Origin: Phytopseudomonas seleniipraecipitans
GTDB taxonomy: Bacteria; Pseudomonadota; Gammaproteobacteria; Pseudomonadales; Pseudomonadaceae
Length of the DNA stretch: 64,000 nucleotides
Reading direction: 5' to 3'
NCBI RefSeq assembly: GCF_900102335.1
Contig: NZ_FNBM01000001.1
Span: 558,001-622,000 of the forward strand
In this document: one piece after another, positions 34,602 to 43,769 of the stretch
Layout: each line of letters begins with the position of its first letter
Position numbering within the stretch: the first letter of the stretch is position 1
Notes under the pieces: generated by a model
Seen by the model: the letters and a program-made list of their open reading frames with translations, nothing else
What the model was told of the DNA's origin: nothing
Databases searched by the model: none
Program-made: the position numbers and the translations under genes

Positions 34602-37600
34602 TTAGCGAGCCGGTTGCGCGGTTGCTTCCTGCGGCGGCGGGGCGCAGAGGGTGCGGGCCGCGGTTTGCAGGCAGGGGGCAAGAATCGGCTGCATGCCTTT
34701 GAGCACCTGTACCGGTAGCGCCGAGGTGAAGCGGAAGTTTTCTGCTGCGCGGCCGGGCACGAAGGCGGTTAAGGTGCCGAAGTGATCCGGGCCGAGAAAG
34801 AACACGAACGTAGCCGTGCGGTTCTGCACCCGCGAGCTGATCACCTGGCCGCCGCGGCCCACGCTGGTCAGGCGGTTATCGCCGGTGCCGGTCTTGCCGC
34901 CGAGGGTCAGCGGGCTGCCATCGGCCAGGGTGAAGGTGCCTTGCAGGCGCCGCGCCGTGCCGCCATCCACAACCTGTGACAGCGCCCCGCGCAACGCGGC
35001 GGCGACTTCCGGCGCCATTACCCGTCGGCCGGGCTCCAGCACATGACCCAAGCGCGTTTCGTAAGGCGTATCAGTGGCGAAGTGCAGGCTGTCGATGCGC
35101 ACCGTGGGCAGGCGCAGGCCATCGTTCTGGATGATGCCGATCAGCTCCGCCAAAGCAGCGGGGCGGTCGCCGGAGCTGCCGATGGCCGTGGCCAGGGACG
35201 GCACTAGATACTCGAAGGGATAACCCAGATTTTGCCAGCGCTGGTGAATGTCGAGAAACGCTTCGACCTCCAGCATGATGCGAATGCGGCTGTCCCGTGC
35301 GCTCTTGTGGCGGCTCTTGAACAGCCAGCCGTAGACTTCCTGGCGCTGGTCGCGGCTGGCGGTCACGGCGTCATCGAAGGCGGCTTGCGGATGGTCGATC
35401 AGGTAGGCGAGCAGCCACAACTCCAGCGGGTGAACCCGGGCGATATAGCCTTGGTCCGGCAAGCTGAACGCGCCCGGCCCGTAGCGCGTGTAAAGATCGT
35501 CGATGCGCTTGGCACTTGGCGGCTCACCCGGCAGGTGGGCCTTGAGAAAGCCGGCAAAGGTGGCTTTATCGACATCGGGCATCAGGTAGCGGTGCACTGC
35601 CGCCAGGCGCGTGTCGGTAAGGCGCAAACCGCCGATGAAGGTGTCCAGTCGCTGCTGTGCAGACTGCCCCTGGTACTTGCGCCAGAAGCGCAGCAGAAAG
35701 GTGGTGCCTTCGCGGTCGGCAAAGCGGCTCAGGTACTCCTGGCGCCGCGGGTCCTTGTCGTCCTTGAGCAGGGCGGCGCTGTTGCCCGGTGCCTGGTAGG
35801 TGCTGTAACGCACCAGGTCACGCATCAGGCGAATGAACGGCAGGTTGATTGATTCCTGCAGAGACTCACGCAGGGTCGGTCGCCGGCCGTTGTCCTCGCG
35901 GCGGAAGTTACCGAAGGTGTGCAGGCCGCCGCCTGTGAAGAAGCGTTCGGCCGGGCTGGCCGAGTAGCGCCGCTCCAGCGCCGCATCGAGCATTCCGCTG
36001 AGGTCGGCATCGGGGTTGCGCAGCAGGTAATCGATGGCCCAACGGCTGAGCAGATCCTGCTCGGCAACGTCCTGGGCGCGCAGTTGGGCGGCGCTCATGC
36101 CGGCATGCCGCGCATGCAACTCGGCAATCACCTCCAGGTAGGTCGCCATTACCCGCAGTTTGGCGGTGGAGCCCAGTTCCAGCTTGCTGCCTTCATTGAT
36201 GTCGAACGGCTGGTGGGTGTTATCGGTTTGCACCCGCACCTGGTTACCGTTGGGGGTACGTTCGAACAGAGTGAAGCTGTAACGCACATCGGCGGTCTTG
36301 CTGGGCGACAGCAAGCGGTCGCCAAACAGCCCTACGGCTTCGGCGAAGGTGGGTCGGCGAGCTGTTCAAGGTACAGGCTGACCTCCTGTTGCAGGTCCGA
36401 ATTGAGGCTGGCGCGAGCATCCAGATCGAGGCGGTCGAGCTGGTAATAGGACAAGTTGAGCAAGCTCGCCAGTCGTGCCCGCGCCATGCTGATGCCTTTA
36501 TCGGTGTCGACAAGTTGCAGGTTGGGGTCGGTCTGCCAGTCGCGGTAAGTCGCCTGTTGCGCCAGGGCGGCGTCGCGCAAGTCGGCATCCAGCACGCCGC
36601 CACTGGCCAGCAGGCGCAGGTGGCTGTCGGTCAGTTCGGCCAGTTCGGCGCGACCCCGGGACAGGTAGTAGGACGGTCGACGCTGGGCGATCATCAACGA
36701 CAGCACCTGCCGCAGGGCCAGGCCGCGCTCTGCCAGGCTGGCATCGGCGGAACGCTGCGGGTCGAGTAGACGATTGGTGGTGGCGAAGTCGGCGCCGTAC
36801 CAGATGCGCAGGCCATCCGCGAGGCCGTGTACTTCACCATGCCCGGGCGCGGCCGAAAGCGGCACGCTGTTGAGGTAGTCACGCACGATGTTTTGCCGGG
36901 CTTCGAGGGTCTGCGGGCCACCCTGATAGGCGCGCACGCTGGCGGAAACCATCTGCCGCAGTTTCTCCGCAGGTGCGTGGGTGATGCCATCCGGCGAGTG
37001 GCGATACTTCTCCAGTTGCGTGGCCAGGGTGCTGCCACCGGCAGACTGATCCTGCATAGCGACGTACTTGCCGGCCTGCGACAGTGCAGCTTTGACGAAG
37101 CGCGGCCAGTCCACCGCCGGGTTGGCCTCGGCGGGTTCGCCGGCCAGTAGCTTGCGGTCTTCGATGAACAACAGGCTGCCGACCACCAGCGGCGGGATCG
37201 CATCGAAGCTGGGGTAACGCTGGCGCGGATTGCGCACGGTGTAGAAGGGCGTGCCGCGGCAGTCTTCGATGGCCACGCCGGTCTGCGCCTTTTCATCGAA
37301 CGGCGGAAAGAAGCCCCGTTCGGCGTAGCGCATCAGCGCGGGAGAGAACTGGCTCTGCTGTAGCACCTCGAAGCCTCGGCTCTGCAGGCGCTCGATAAAG
37401 GTGGGCAAGCGGCTGTAGCCCATACGTTGGTCGAACGGGCCGGCGCCGGGGTAGATGATCGCGTCGCTGGAGCCGCTCTCGACTTGATAAGTGAGCTGCG
37501 CGGCGTAGCGGCTCAGCTCGGTGGACTGGAAGTAAGCGGTGCGCAGTTCATAGACCAGCAGTGCCACACCCGCCACCAGCACGAACATCAGGATGATGCC

Positions 37601-37711
37601 GACTGCCCAACGCACAGCGTGGGACTGCCGCCGAGGTTCGAGCTGCACCGCGGTAGCGGCTTTTCGCGCGCTGACAGGCGGTGCTGAGTCGGATCGCCAT
37701 AGTGCGCCCAT
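34602..37711 (-). pseudogene. Class A penicillin-binding-protein-like gene broken by a one-base frameshift
   Basis: Two adjacent frames form one protein of about 1,035 residues. The first (36332-37711, 459 residues) has a membrane anchor (about 33-55) and a GT51 transglycosylase domain with LLFIEDRKLLAGEP and the AGGSTLATQLEKYRHS motif. It then runs into a stop after ADPPSPKP. The second frame resumes one base over: reading ADP then TFAEAVGLFGDRLLSPSKTAD gives a smooth continuation. That second part carries transpeptidase-like motifs GSTAK (SxxK), ESINLPF (SxN) and GGKTGTG (KTG). Its only apparent start is a TTG at 36314 without ribosome site. Loss of one C in a CCC run (plus-strand GGG 36351-36353) explains the break. 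It may be a true mutation or a sequencing error. The role would be peptidoglycan synthesis at the inner membrane. Confidence 0.85.
36348..36356 (-). other. Frameshift site in the PBP-like gene
   Basis: The coding-strand sequence GCCGACCCACCTTCGCC reads A-D-P-P-S in the upstream frame. Adding one C after GAC gives A-D-P-T-F-A and joins the downstream frame. Confidence 0.8.
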
Positions 37712-37909
37712 CGTGAAGTGGCCCTGGCTTGTCCTTTAACTCCAGCGTAGTCGCTGGACCACATTGTGCTGTGCCCGTCGAGCGGAAAACCCGTGTCGGA
37801 ACCTCAGTCGGGGGCGTGTGCTAGACGCGTCGCGCCAATCCTCGGCAGGTAAGGAGATGAACCTGAGTGCCGGGCATGGGTCAGCATGCATTCAGTAGGA
37901 GGACGCATG

Positions 37910-38731
37910 ATGAGAACATTGGAAATAGCCGGTATTCAGGTACCGGTGATCGGCCAGGGCACCTGGCGCATGGGCGAGAAACCGGACCAGCGACGTGGCG
38001 AAGTGGCGGCGTTGCGCGAGGGTATCGAGCGTGGCCTGCGGCTGATCGACACCGCCGAGATGTATGGCGAGGGCGGCGCCGAAGAGGTGGTCGGGGAGGC
38101 CATCGCTGGCCAGCGTGATCAGGTGGTGCTGGTCAGCAAGGTCTATCCGCACAACGCCACTCGCACGGGTGTGGCAGCGGCCTGCGAGCGCAGCCTGAAG
38201 CGCCTGGGCACCGAGTACATCGACCTGTATCTGCTGCACTGGCGTGGGCAATACCCGTTGGCGGAAACGGTGGAGGCATTCGAGCGCCTGCGCGAGCAGG
38301 GCAAGATCGGCCGCTGGGGCGTTTCCAATTTTGATCTGGATGATCTTCAGGAGCAGGATCTGCCTGGCTGCGCGACCAACCAGGTGCTGTACAACCCAGA
38401 AGAGCGGGGCGTGGAGTTCGACCTACTTCCCAGGCAACAGCGCCTGGGTATGCCGCTGATGGCTTACTGTCCGTTGGGGCAGGGCGGTGCGCTGCTGGCC
38501 AACCCGGCGTTGCGCCAGGTGGCTGAGGAGCACGGCGTGAGCACTGCGCAGGTAGCCTTGGCCTGGGCGCTGCGCCAGCCCGGGGTAGTGGCGATTCCGA
38601 AAGCAGGCGACCCACGGCATCTGGCAGAGAATGCAGCCGCCGCCGATCTGCAGCTCAGCGAAAACGATTTGCGGGTGATCGACAGCGCTTATCCGGCACC
38701 GACGCGCAAGCAGCGGTTGCAGATGGTATAG
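37910..38731 (+). CDS. Aldo/keto reductase
   Basis: A 273-residue cytoplasmic NAD(P)H-dependent oxidoreductase with the AKR barrel and catalytic tetrad: Asp and Tyr in LIDTAEMYGEG, Lys in VLVSKVYPH and His in LYLLHWRG. The nucleotide-binding C-terminal part contains VVAIPKAGDPRHLAEN. It looks like the YtbE/DkgA-type group acting on small aldehydes or keto compounds; substrate unknown. Adjacent ATG codons lie at 37907 and 37910. I chose the second because AGGAGG (37897-37902) is then at 7 nt rather than 4. It is a single gene, divergent from the PBP-like gene and followed by a REP tandem array. Confidence 0.93.
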   Translation: MRTLEIAGIQVPVIGQGTWRMGEKPDQRRGEVAALREGIERGLRLIDTAEMYGEGGAEEVVGEAIAGQRDQVVLVSKVYPHNATRTGVAAACERSLKRLGTEYIDLYLLHWRGQYPLAETVEAFERLREQGKIGRWGVSNFDLDDLQEQDLPGCATNQVLYNPEERGVEFDLLPRQQRLGMPLMAYCPLGQGGALLANPALRQVAEEHGVSTAQVALAWALRQPGVVAIPKAGDPRHLAENAAAADLQLSENDLRVIDSAYPAPTRKQRLQMV

Positions 38732-38810
38732 AGCGTGGTTTTCAGGGTGGCGTTGAGCGAAGCGATACCCGTGTAGGTGCGGCGTTGAGCCCCAGTGGCG
38801 TGGCGAGGCC

Positions 38811-39085
38811 GCAATCGTTCGCGCCGGGGGTGACGCTCCTACGCGATGGGTGGTGATGCCGCGATCACTTGTAGGAGCCGCGACCCCGCGGCGAATGGTG
38901 GCCGTGATGCGGTGATGCGGTATGGCCGCAATCGTTCGCGCCGGGGGCGACGCTCCTACACGATGGGTGGTGACGCCGCGATCATTTGTAGGAGCCGCGA
39001 CCCCGCGGCGAATGGTGGCCGTGATGCGGTGGTGCGGTATGGCCGCAATCGTTCGCGCCGAGGGCCGAGGGGCGACGCTCCCAAC
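38811..39085. repeat. Tandem array of 117-bp units built from paired REP sequences
   Basis: The marker GCAATCGTTCGCGCC occurs at 38811, 38928 and 39045, an exact 117-bp spacing. Each unit contains GTAGGAGCCGCGACCCCGCG and, in opposite orientation, a GTAGGAGCGTC copy (as GACGCTCCTAC), so each is a REP doublet (BIME/REPIN). About 2.3 units are present between the aldo/keto reductase and rapA. The open frames crossing it are artefacts of the repeat. Confidence 0.88.
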
Positions 39086-39142
39086 GGGTATTCAGACAAT
39101 CGGCCCAGCTCCTGCCCTCCGCTTGGAAGGCAGGAGAACGGG

Positions 39143-41986
39143 TCAGCCCGCGACCAGTACCCGAATGGCTTCAAGGCGCAACGCCGCTTTGTCGAGCATC
39201 GCTAGGCCCTGTTCGCGCTGCTCACGCAGGGCGGCCAGTTCGCTGTCACGCACGCTCGGGTTGACCGCTTGCAGGGCGGTCAGGCGGGCCAGCTCTTCGT
39301 CCAGCTCGGCTGCCAGGCGACGCTTGGCTTCGCTCACGCGTTCGATGTGGCGCGGCTGGATCTTCGCTTCACCGGCAGCGATCTGCGGGTTGAGGGCGTC
39401 ACGCTGGGCCTGCACGAACTTGTTGGCGCTGGCACGCGGCACGCTTTCCAGCTGGTCGTTGAGAGTCTCGAAGGACACCTTGCTCGCCAGGTCATTGCCG
39501 TTGCCATCGAGCAGGCAGCGTAGTGCAGCGGGTGGCAGATAGCGACCCAGTTGCAGGCTGCGCGGCGCAACCACTTCGCTGACGTAGAGCAGCTCGAGCA
39601 GCACGGTGCCAGGCTTGAGCGCCTTGTTCTTGATCAGCGCCACCGAGGTGTTGCCCATCGAGCCGGAGCGCACCAGGTCCATGCCGCCCTGCACCATGGG
39701 GTGTTCCCAGGTGAGGAATTGCATGTCTTCACGCGACAGGGCCAGGTCGCGGTCATAGGTGATGGTCACGCCTTCGTCGTCGCCGAGCGGGAAGCTGGCA
39801 TCGAGCATCTTCTCGCTGGGGCGCAGGATCAGGGCGTTATCGGAGTGGTCCTCGCTGTCGATGCCGAACGCGTCGAACAGCTGCTCCATGTACATCGGCA
39901 GGGCGAACTGGTCATCCTGCTCGAGGATCGCTTCGACCAGCGCTTCACCTTCACCCGCGCCGCCGGAGTTGAGCTCCAGCAGGCGGTCACGACCGGCGTG
40001 CAGCTCACTTTCCAGGCGCACACGCTCGGTGGTGGCTTCGTCGATCAGCGCCTGCCACTGGCCATCGTCGGCGTTTTCCAGCATCGGCAGCAGGCGGCTG
40101 CCGAACCGGTGTTGCAGGGCGTTGCCGGTCGGGCAGGTGGCCAGGAAGGCGTTCAGTGCCTGGTGATACCACTGGAACAGACGCTCCTGTGGGCTGTTTT
40201 CCATGTACGGCACGTGCAGCTGAATCTTGTGCTTCTGGCCGATCCGGTCGAGGCGGCCGATGCGCTGCTCGAGCAGATCCGGGTGGGCTGGCAGGTCGAA
40301 CAGCACGAGGTGGTGGGCAAACTGGAAGTTGCGGCCTTCGGAGCCGATTTCCGAGCAGATCAGCACCTGGGCACCGAATTCTTCGTCGGCGAAGTAGGCC
40401 GCGGCGCGGTCACGCTCGAGGATGCTCATGCCTTCGTGGAACACCGTGGCCGGGATGCCGGAGCGCACGCGCAGCGCGTCTTCCAGATCCATGGCGGTTT
40501 CGGCGTGAGCGCAGATGACCAGGACCTTGAATTTCTTGAGCATCTTCAGGGTATCGATCAGCCACTCGACGCGCGGGTCGAAGCGCCACCAGCGCTGCTC
40601 TTCCTCGATGTCCGCCTGGCCCTGGTAGCTGACTTCCGGGTACAGCTCGGCGTGTTCGCCCAGCGGCAGCTCCATGTATTCGTTGGGGCTCGGCAGCGGG
40701 TAGGCGTGCAGCTCGCGCTCCGGGAAACCCTGTACGGCGGCGCGGGTGTTGCGGAACAGCAGGCGGCCGGTGCCGTGGCGGTCGAGCAGCTCGCGGGTCA
40801 GGCGCGCACTGGCCTCGATATCGCCGTCGGCGACCGCGGCCAGCAAGGCTTCGCCCTCGGCGCCCAGAAAGCCGTGGATGGTCTTGTGCGCGGCATCGGA
40901 AAGGCGGCCCTTGTCGAGCAGCTCCTGCACTGCTTCGGCGACCGGCTGGTAGTTGGCGCTCTCGGCACGGAAGGCTTCCAGGTCATGGAAGCGGTTCGGG
41001 TCGAGCAGGCGCAGGCGCGCGAAGTGGCTGTCCTGGCCAAGTTGTTCCGGGGTGGCGGTGAGCAGCAGCACGCCAGGGATGACTTCGGCGAGCTGTTCGA
41101 CCAGGCTGTATTCGCGGCTGGCCTTTTCCGGGTGCCAGACCAGGTGGTGGGCTTCGTCGACCACCATCAGATCCCAGCCGGCGGCGAACAGCGCGTCCTG
41201 GGCTTTCTCGTCTTCGCACAGCCATTCCAGCGCGACCAGGGCCAGTTGCGCGTCTTCGAACGGGTTGCTGGCGTTGCTTTCGATGAAACGCTCGGCGTCG
41301 AACAGCGCGACTTCAAGGTTGAAGCGGCGGCGCATTTCCACCAGCCACTGGTGCTGCAGGTTCTCCGGTACCAAGATCAGCACACGGTTGGCGCGGCCGT
41401 TGAGCAGTTGGCGGTGGATGACCAGGCCGGCTTCGATGGTCTTGCCCAGGCCCACTTCGTCGGCGAGCAGAACGCGCGGCGCGATGCGGTCGGCCACTTC
41501 GCGGGCGATGTGCAACTGGTGGGCGATGGGTTGGGCGCGCACGCCACCCAGGCCCCACAGCGAGGACTGCACCTGCTTGCTGGTGAATTCCAGGGTGCGG
41601 TAGCGCAGCGAAAACCACGGTAGCGGGTCGATCTGGCCGGCGAACAGGCGGTCGCTGGCCAGGCGGAATTGAATGAAGTTGGACAGCTGGGTTTCCGGCA
41701 GGGTGACGTTCTGGTTCTGCGCATCCAGGCCGTGATAGACCAGCAGGCCGTCGACGTCATCGACTTCGCGCACGGTCAGCTTCCAGCCTTCGAAGTGAGT
41801 GATCTCGTCACCCGGCGAGAAACGCACGCGGGTCAGCGGCGCATTGCGGGTGGCGTATTGGCGGGTTTCGCCTGTGGCCGGGTAGAGCACGGTGAGCATG
41901 CGGCCGTCCTGCATGAGGATGGTGCCCAGACCCAGTTCCGCTTCGCTGTCGCTGATCCAGCGTTGCCCCGGTTGATACTCCGCCAT
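39143..41986 (-). CDS. rapA: RNA polymerase-associated Swi2/Snf2 ATPase RapA (HepA)
   Basis: RapA is a DNA translocase that recycles stalled RNA polymerase. The 947-residue protein opens [19 protein letters not shown], the N-terminal Tudor-like domain that touches polymerase. The ATPase core follows, with Walker [14 protein letters not shown] near residue 177 and DEAH box [10 protein letters not shown] near 280. The second RecA lobe contains [20 protein letters not shown] and [15 protein letters not shown], then the RapA-specific C-terminal domains. The start at 41986 is the ATG preceded by GGAGACAGG; an in-frame GTG five codons upstream lacks a site. It is divergent from the small gene/alkB operon, the order I recall in other pseudomonads. 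A large antisense frame across it is a high-GC shadow. Confidence 0.97.
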   Translation of the reverse strand: MAEYQPGQRWISDSEAELGLGTILMQDGRMLTVLYPATGETRQYATRNAPLTRVRFSPGDEITHFEGWKLTVREVDDVDGLLVYHGLDAQNQNVTLPETQLSNFIQFRLASDRLFAGQIDPLPWFSLRYRTLEFTSKQVQSSLWGLGGVRAQPIAHQLHIAREVADRIAPRVLLADEVGLGKTIEAGLVIHRQLLNGRANRVLILVPENLQHQWLVEMRRRFNLEVALFDAERFIESNASNPFEDAQLALVALEWLCEDEKAQDALFAAGWDLMVVDEAHHLVWHPEKASREYSLVEQLAEVIPGVLLLTATPEQLGQDSHFARLRLLDPNRFHDLEAFRAESANYQPVAEAVQELLDKGRLSDAAHKTIHGFLGAEGEALLAAVADGDIEASARLTRELLDRHGTGRLLFRNTRAAVQGFPERELHAYPLPSPNEYMELPLGEHAELYPEVSYQGQADIEEEQRWWRFDPRVEWLIDTLKMLKKFKVLVICAHAETAMDLEDALRVRSGIPATVFHEGMSILERDRAAAYFADEEFGAQVLICSEIGSEGRNFQFAHHLVLFDLPAHPDLLEQRIGRLDRIGQKHKIQLHVPYMENSPQERLFQWYHQALNAFLATCPTGNALQHRFGSRLLPMLENADDGQWQALIDEATTERVRLESELHAGRDRLLELNSGGAGEGEALVEAILEQDDQFALPMYMEQLFDAFGIDSEDHSDNALILRPSEKMLDASFPLGDDEGVTITYDRDLALSREDMQFLTWEHPMVQGGMDLVRSGSMGNTSVALIKNKALKPGTVLLELLYVSEVVAPRSLQLGRYLPPAALRCLLDGNGNDLASKVSFETLNDQLESVPRASANKFVQAQRDALNPQIAAGEAKIQPRHIERVSEAKRRLAAELDEELARLTALQAVNPSVRDSELAALREQREQGLAMLDKAALRLEAIRVLVAG

Positions 41987-42075
41987 GCTGCCTGTCTCCA
42001 CCTGTGAAAAAGCCGGCTATGGTACCGGAAACGCCGGCCCTCGGCCAAAGGTGCATGGTGTGGATTTGGCACTTA

Positions 42076-42094
42076 CTGACCGATACCCGGTCAG
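42076..42094. promoter_or_regulatory. Small dyad between rapA and the alkB operon
   Basis: CTGACCG (42076-42082) and CGGTCAG (42088-42094) are perfectly inverted about 5 nt, between the divergent starts. A possible operator; no regulator is known to match. Confidence 0.3.
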
Positions 42095-42161
42095 AAGTGT
42101 AGCGATACGACGCTAAAGCTGCCTGCCCGGCTGCCGACAAGCGTACAAAGGGAGCGCTTTT

Positions 42162-42458
42162 ATGTTGCCGCCGATTCCACAAGGCCTGATTCCGGTCACT
42201 GCCCAGCAGGACGTGGTCAAGCCGCGCCCGGAAATCGCTCCGGTGACGCCAACGGCCGAGACCGCCCAGGAAGACGCGGTCGGATTGGAAAAACGCCATC
42301 CTCAGGAAGTCGAAGAGCGCCTGCGTGAAGAGCAGCGGCGTCGGCAACGGCGTGGTTACACCGCCGCCGAGCTGGCCGAAGGCGACGTGGATGAACAGGA
42401 TGAGCCTGCCATCGACCAGTTGCCCCGCCAGGGGCTGTGGGTGGATGTTGAAGTGTGA
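42162..42458 (+). CDS. Conserved small hypothetical protein upstream of alkB
   Basis: A 98-residue polar protein beginning MLPPIPQGLIPVTAQQDV. It has a charged helix (EVEERLREEQRRRQRRGYTAAEL) and an acidic C-terminal half, with no signal peptide or membrane segment. Small proteins of this kind sit between rapA and the AlkB-like gene in other pseudomonads. They are sometimes labelled aspartate-semialdehyde dehydrogenase, which nothing in this sequence supports. Its stop overlaps the GTG start of the AlkB gene (GTGA), so the two are coupled. AAAGGGAG precedes the ATG. Function unknown. Confidence 0.8.
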   Translation: MLPPIPQGLIPVTAQQDVVKPRPEIAPVTPTAETAQEDAVGLEKRHPQEVEERLREEQRRRQRRGYTAAELAEGDVDEQDEPAIDQLPRQGLWVDVEV

Positions 42459-43090
42459 GCAACGTTGACCCCGCCTCCAGCGCCCAGGGCGCTCTGTTCG
42501 ACCCATCCGATCTGAATCTGCCCGACGCTGACCTGACGTACCTGCCCGCCTGGCTCGACCGCGCCACGGCCGATCACTGGCTCGACCAACTGGTCCGCGA
42601 GACGCCGTGGCAGCAGCCCGAGGTGGTGCTGTTTGGCAAGCGTCATCCAGTGCCACGGCTGTTGGCCTGGTATGGCGACGCCGAGGCCCGTTATCGCTAT
42701 TCCGGGGTGGTGCATCAGCCGCTGCCCTGGACGCCGCTGCTCGCCGAGATCCGCCAGCGCCTGGTCGACACGCTGGAGCGGCCGCTCAATGGCGCGCTGC
42801 TCAACTACTACCGCAATGGCCAGGATTCCATGGGCTGGCACAGCGACGACGAGCGCGAGCTGGGCGAAGACCCGCTGGTGGTTTCCCTGAGCCTGGGCGG
42901 CGAGCGGCGCTTCGACCTGCGCCGCAAGGGCCACACCCGCATTGCCCATTCGCTGATGCTGGCGCACGGCTCGCTACTGGTCATGGGCGGCCAGACGCAG
43001 CATCATTGGCAGCACCAGGTGGCGAAAACGCGCAAGCCGTGCGCGCCGCGCCTGAACCTTACATTTCGTCTGATCCGGGCGCCGCTATGA
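42455..43090 (+). CDS. AlkB-type 2-oxoglutarate/Fe(II) dioxygenase
   Basis: A 211-residue member of the AlkB family, which removes alkyl groups from nucleic acid bases by oxidation. Iron ligands are the His and Asp in MGWHSDDERE and the His in QTQHHWQHQV. The 2-oxoglutarate-binding Arg pair is in RLNLTFRLIR. NYYRNGQDSMGWHSD is the signature of the ALKBH2/3-like group. The start is GTG at 42455, overlapping the upstream stop by 4 nt. The stop likewise overlaps the next small gene by ATGA, making a tight three-gene operon. It is more like PA3306-type paralogues than the Ada-linked AlkB of E. coli, so I leave the symbol blank. Confidence 0.92.
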   Translation: MSNVDPASSAQGALFDPSDLNLPDADLTYLPAWLDRATADHWLDQLVRETPWQQPEVVLFGKRHPVPRLLAWYGDAEARYRYSGVVHQPLPWTPLLAEIRQRLVDTLERPLNGALLNYYRNGQDSMGWHSDDERELGEDPLVVSLSLGGERRFDLRRKGHTRIAHSLMLAHGSLLVMGGQTQHHWQHQVAKTRKPCAPRLNLTFRLIRAPL

Positions 43091-43245
43091 GTAACGATGT
43101 AAAGCTGATCGACTTTGCCGCCGAGCGCGACAAGCGCATTCACGACCTGCGTGACAAAAAGCTCGAGGACATGCGCAATGCCTTCGAGCAAGCGCTGCCG
43201 CTGCCCAAAGGCAAGAAGAAGGTCAAGAAGCCAAAGAAGCGCTGA
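43087..43245 (+). CDS. Lysine-rich small protein coupled to the AlkB-type gene
   Basis: Fifty-two codons starting at the ATG that overlaps the AlkB stop (ATGA). The peptide begins MSNDVKLIDFAAERDKRIHD, forms an amphipathic charged helix, and ends in a run of Lys (PKGKKKVKKPKKR). The basic tail suggests nucleic acid binding and might assist the dioxygenase; this is inference. No known family was recognised. Confidence 0.7.
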   Translation: MSNDVKLIDFAAERDKRIHDLRDKKLEDMRNAFEQALPLPKGKKKVKKPKKR

Positions 43246-43384
43246 GCAGTATTTTTCCCTGACGGAGTGGGCTCTCTGCTTCGTTTCCCTCCTGTTGCGT
43301 ATCCAGCTCATAGGTACGTGCGCAGATTTCCCGTTCCGCATCTCCTCATGATCCCTGACTGTTTCGGCAGGCCGTGCGTTGCCC

Positions 43385-43398
43385 TTGATCTGGGTCAA
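43385..43398 (+). promoter_or_regulatory. ANR/FNR box upstream of ccoM
   Basis: TTGATCTGGGTCAA matches the consensus TTGAT-N4-ATCAA with one mismatch. A -10-like TAACGT at 43420-43425 predicts a start about 41 bp from the box centre, the classical class II position for activation under low oxygen. Confidence 0.75.
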
Positions 43399-43460
43399 TG
43401 GCGCGCGGCGCAGCGCTGTTAACGTAGCCCCATACCCGAACAACAGGTGCAGGAGGCAGC

Positions 43461-43577
43461 ATGTTCGTCGATGGAGTGGTTCTCGCCGGCATCGGTACCG
43501 TGGGGCTGATGCTGCTGTTCTGCGCCGGGTTCGCTTATTTCATCTGGAGAGACGCGCGCCGCAAACCGCCGCGCTGA
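43461..43577 (+). CDS. ccoM: cbb3-type cytochrome c oxidase small subunit CcoM
   Basis: A 38-residue single-helix membrane peptide. MFVDGVVLAGIGTVGLMLLF leads through CAGFAYFIW to a basic tail, RDARRKPPR. It matches the CcoM subunit described from P. stutzeri cbb3-1 oxidase, which begins MFVDNVVLAG as I recall and stabilises the complex. It is far from any ccoNOPQ operon in this window, as also reported for P. stutzeri. AGGAGG precedes the ATG. An ANR-type site lies 63 bp upstream and a textbook terminator follows. So it is a single-gene unit induced at low oxygen, when cbb3 oxidases are used. Too short for most gene finders. Confidence 0.88.
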   Translation: MFVDGVVLAGIGTVGLMLLFCAGFAYFIWRDARRKPPR

Positions 43578-43606
43578 ATCCGGATTCACAGGCACGCAAG
43601 GCATTG

Positions 43607-43631
43607 GGGCGACTTCGGTCGCCCTTTTTTT
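43607..43631 (+). terminator. Rho-independent terminator after ccoM
   Basis: Stem GGGCGAC / GTCGCCC with a stable TTCG tetraloop and seven T residues. Confidence 0.95.
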
Positions 43632-43680
43632 ATGCGCGATTTTTAAAGGGTGCTGAGGGGCAGGCTCTGGACAGTGATAG

Positions 43681-43692
43681 TTAGCTAGCTAA
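43681..43692. promoter_or_regulatory. Palindromic operator candidate before the efflux operon
   Basis: TTAGCTAGCTAA is a perfect 12-bp palindrome in an AT-rich patch 78 bp before the FUSC gene. It is of the kind bound by MarR-family repressors of aromatic-acid efflux pumps. No MarR gene is in the window. Confidence 0.5.
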
Positions 43693-43769
43693 TAATTGGC
43701 AGTCCGCACGGAGGCGGAACCGTTTAGCGACAGCTATGTTCACAGCTGAGACCCCTTTAGGTAACCAAC

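Noticed and set aside
36332..36353. Programmed ribosomal frameshift in the PBP-like gene
   Set aside because: No slippery heptamer or downstream pseudoknot is evident; a simple indel or sequencing error explains the break better.
38811..39085. Possible CRISPR array
   Set aside because: Three copies at 117-bp spacing with the whole unit repeated, not short repeats with unique spacers; it is a REP tandem array.
38846..39542. Plus-strand open frames over the 117-bp array
   Set aside because: They encode the repeat itself; periodic peptide, no ribosome site.
39551..41623. 690-codon plus-strand open frame opposite rapA
   Set aside because: Antisense shadow of rapA; composition rich in Gln/Val/Gly/His with no domain character.
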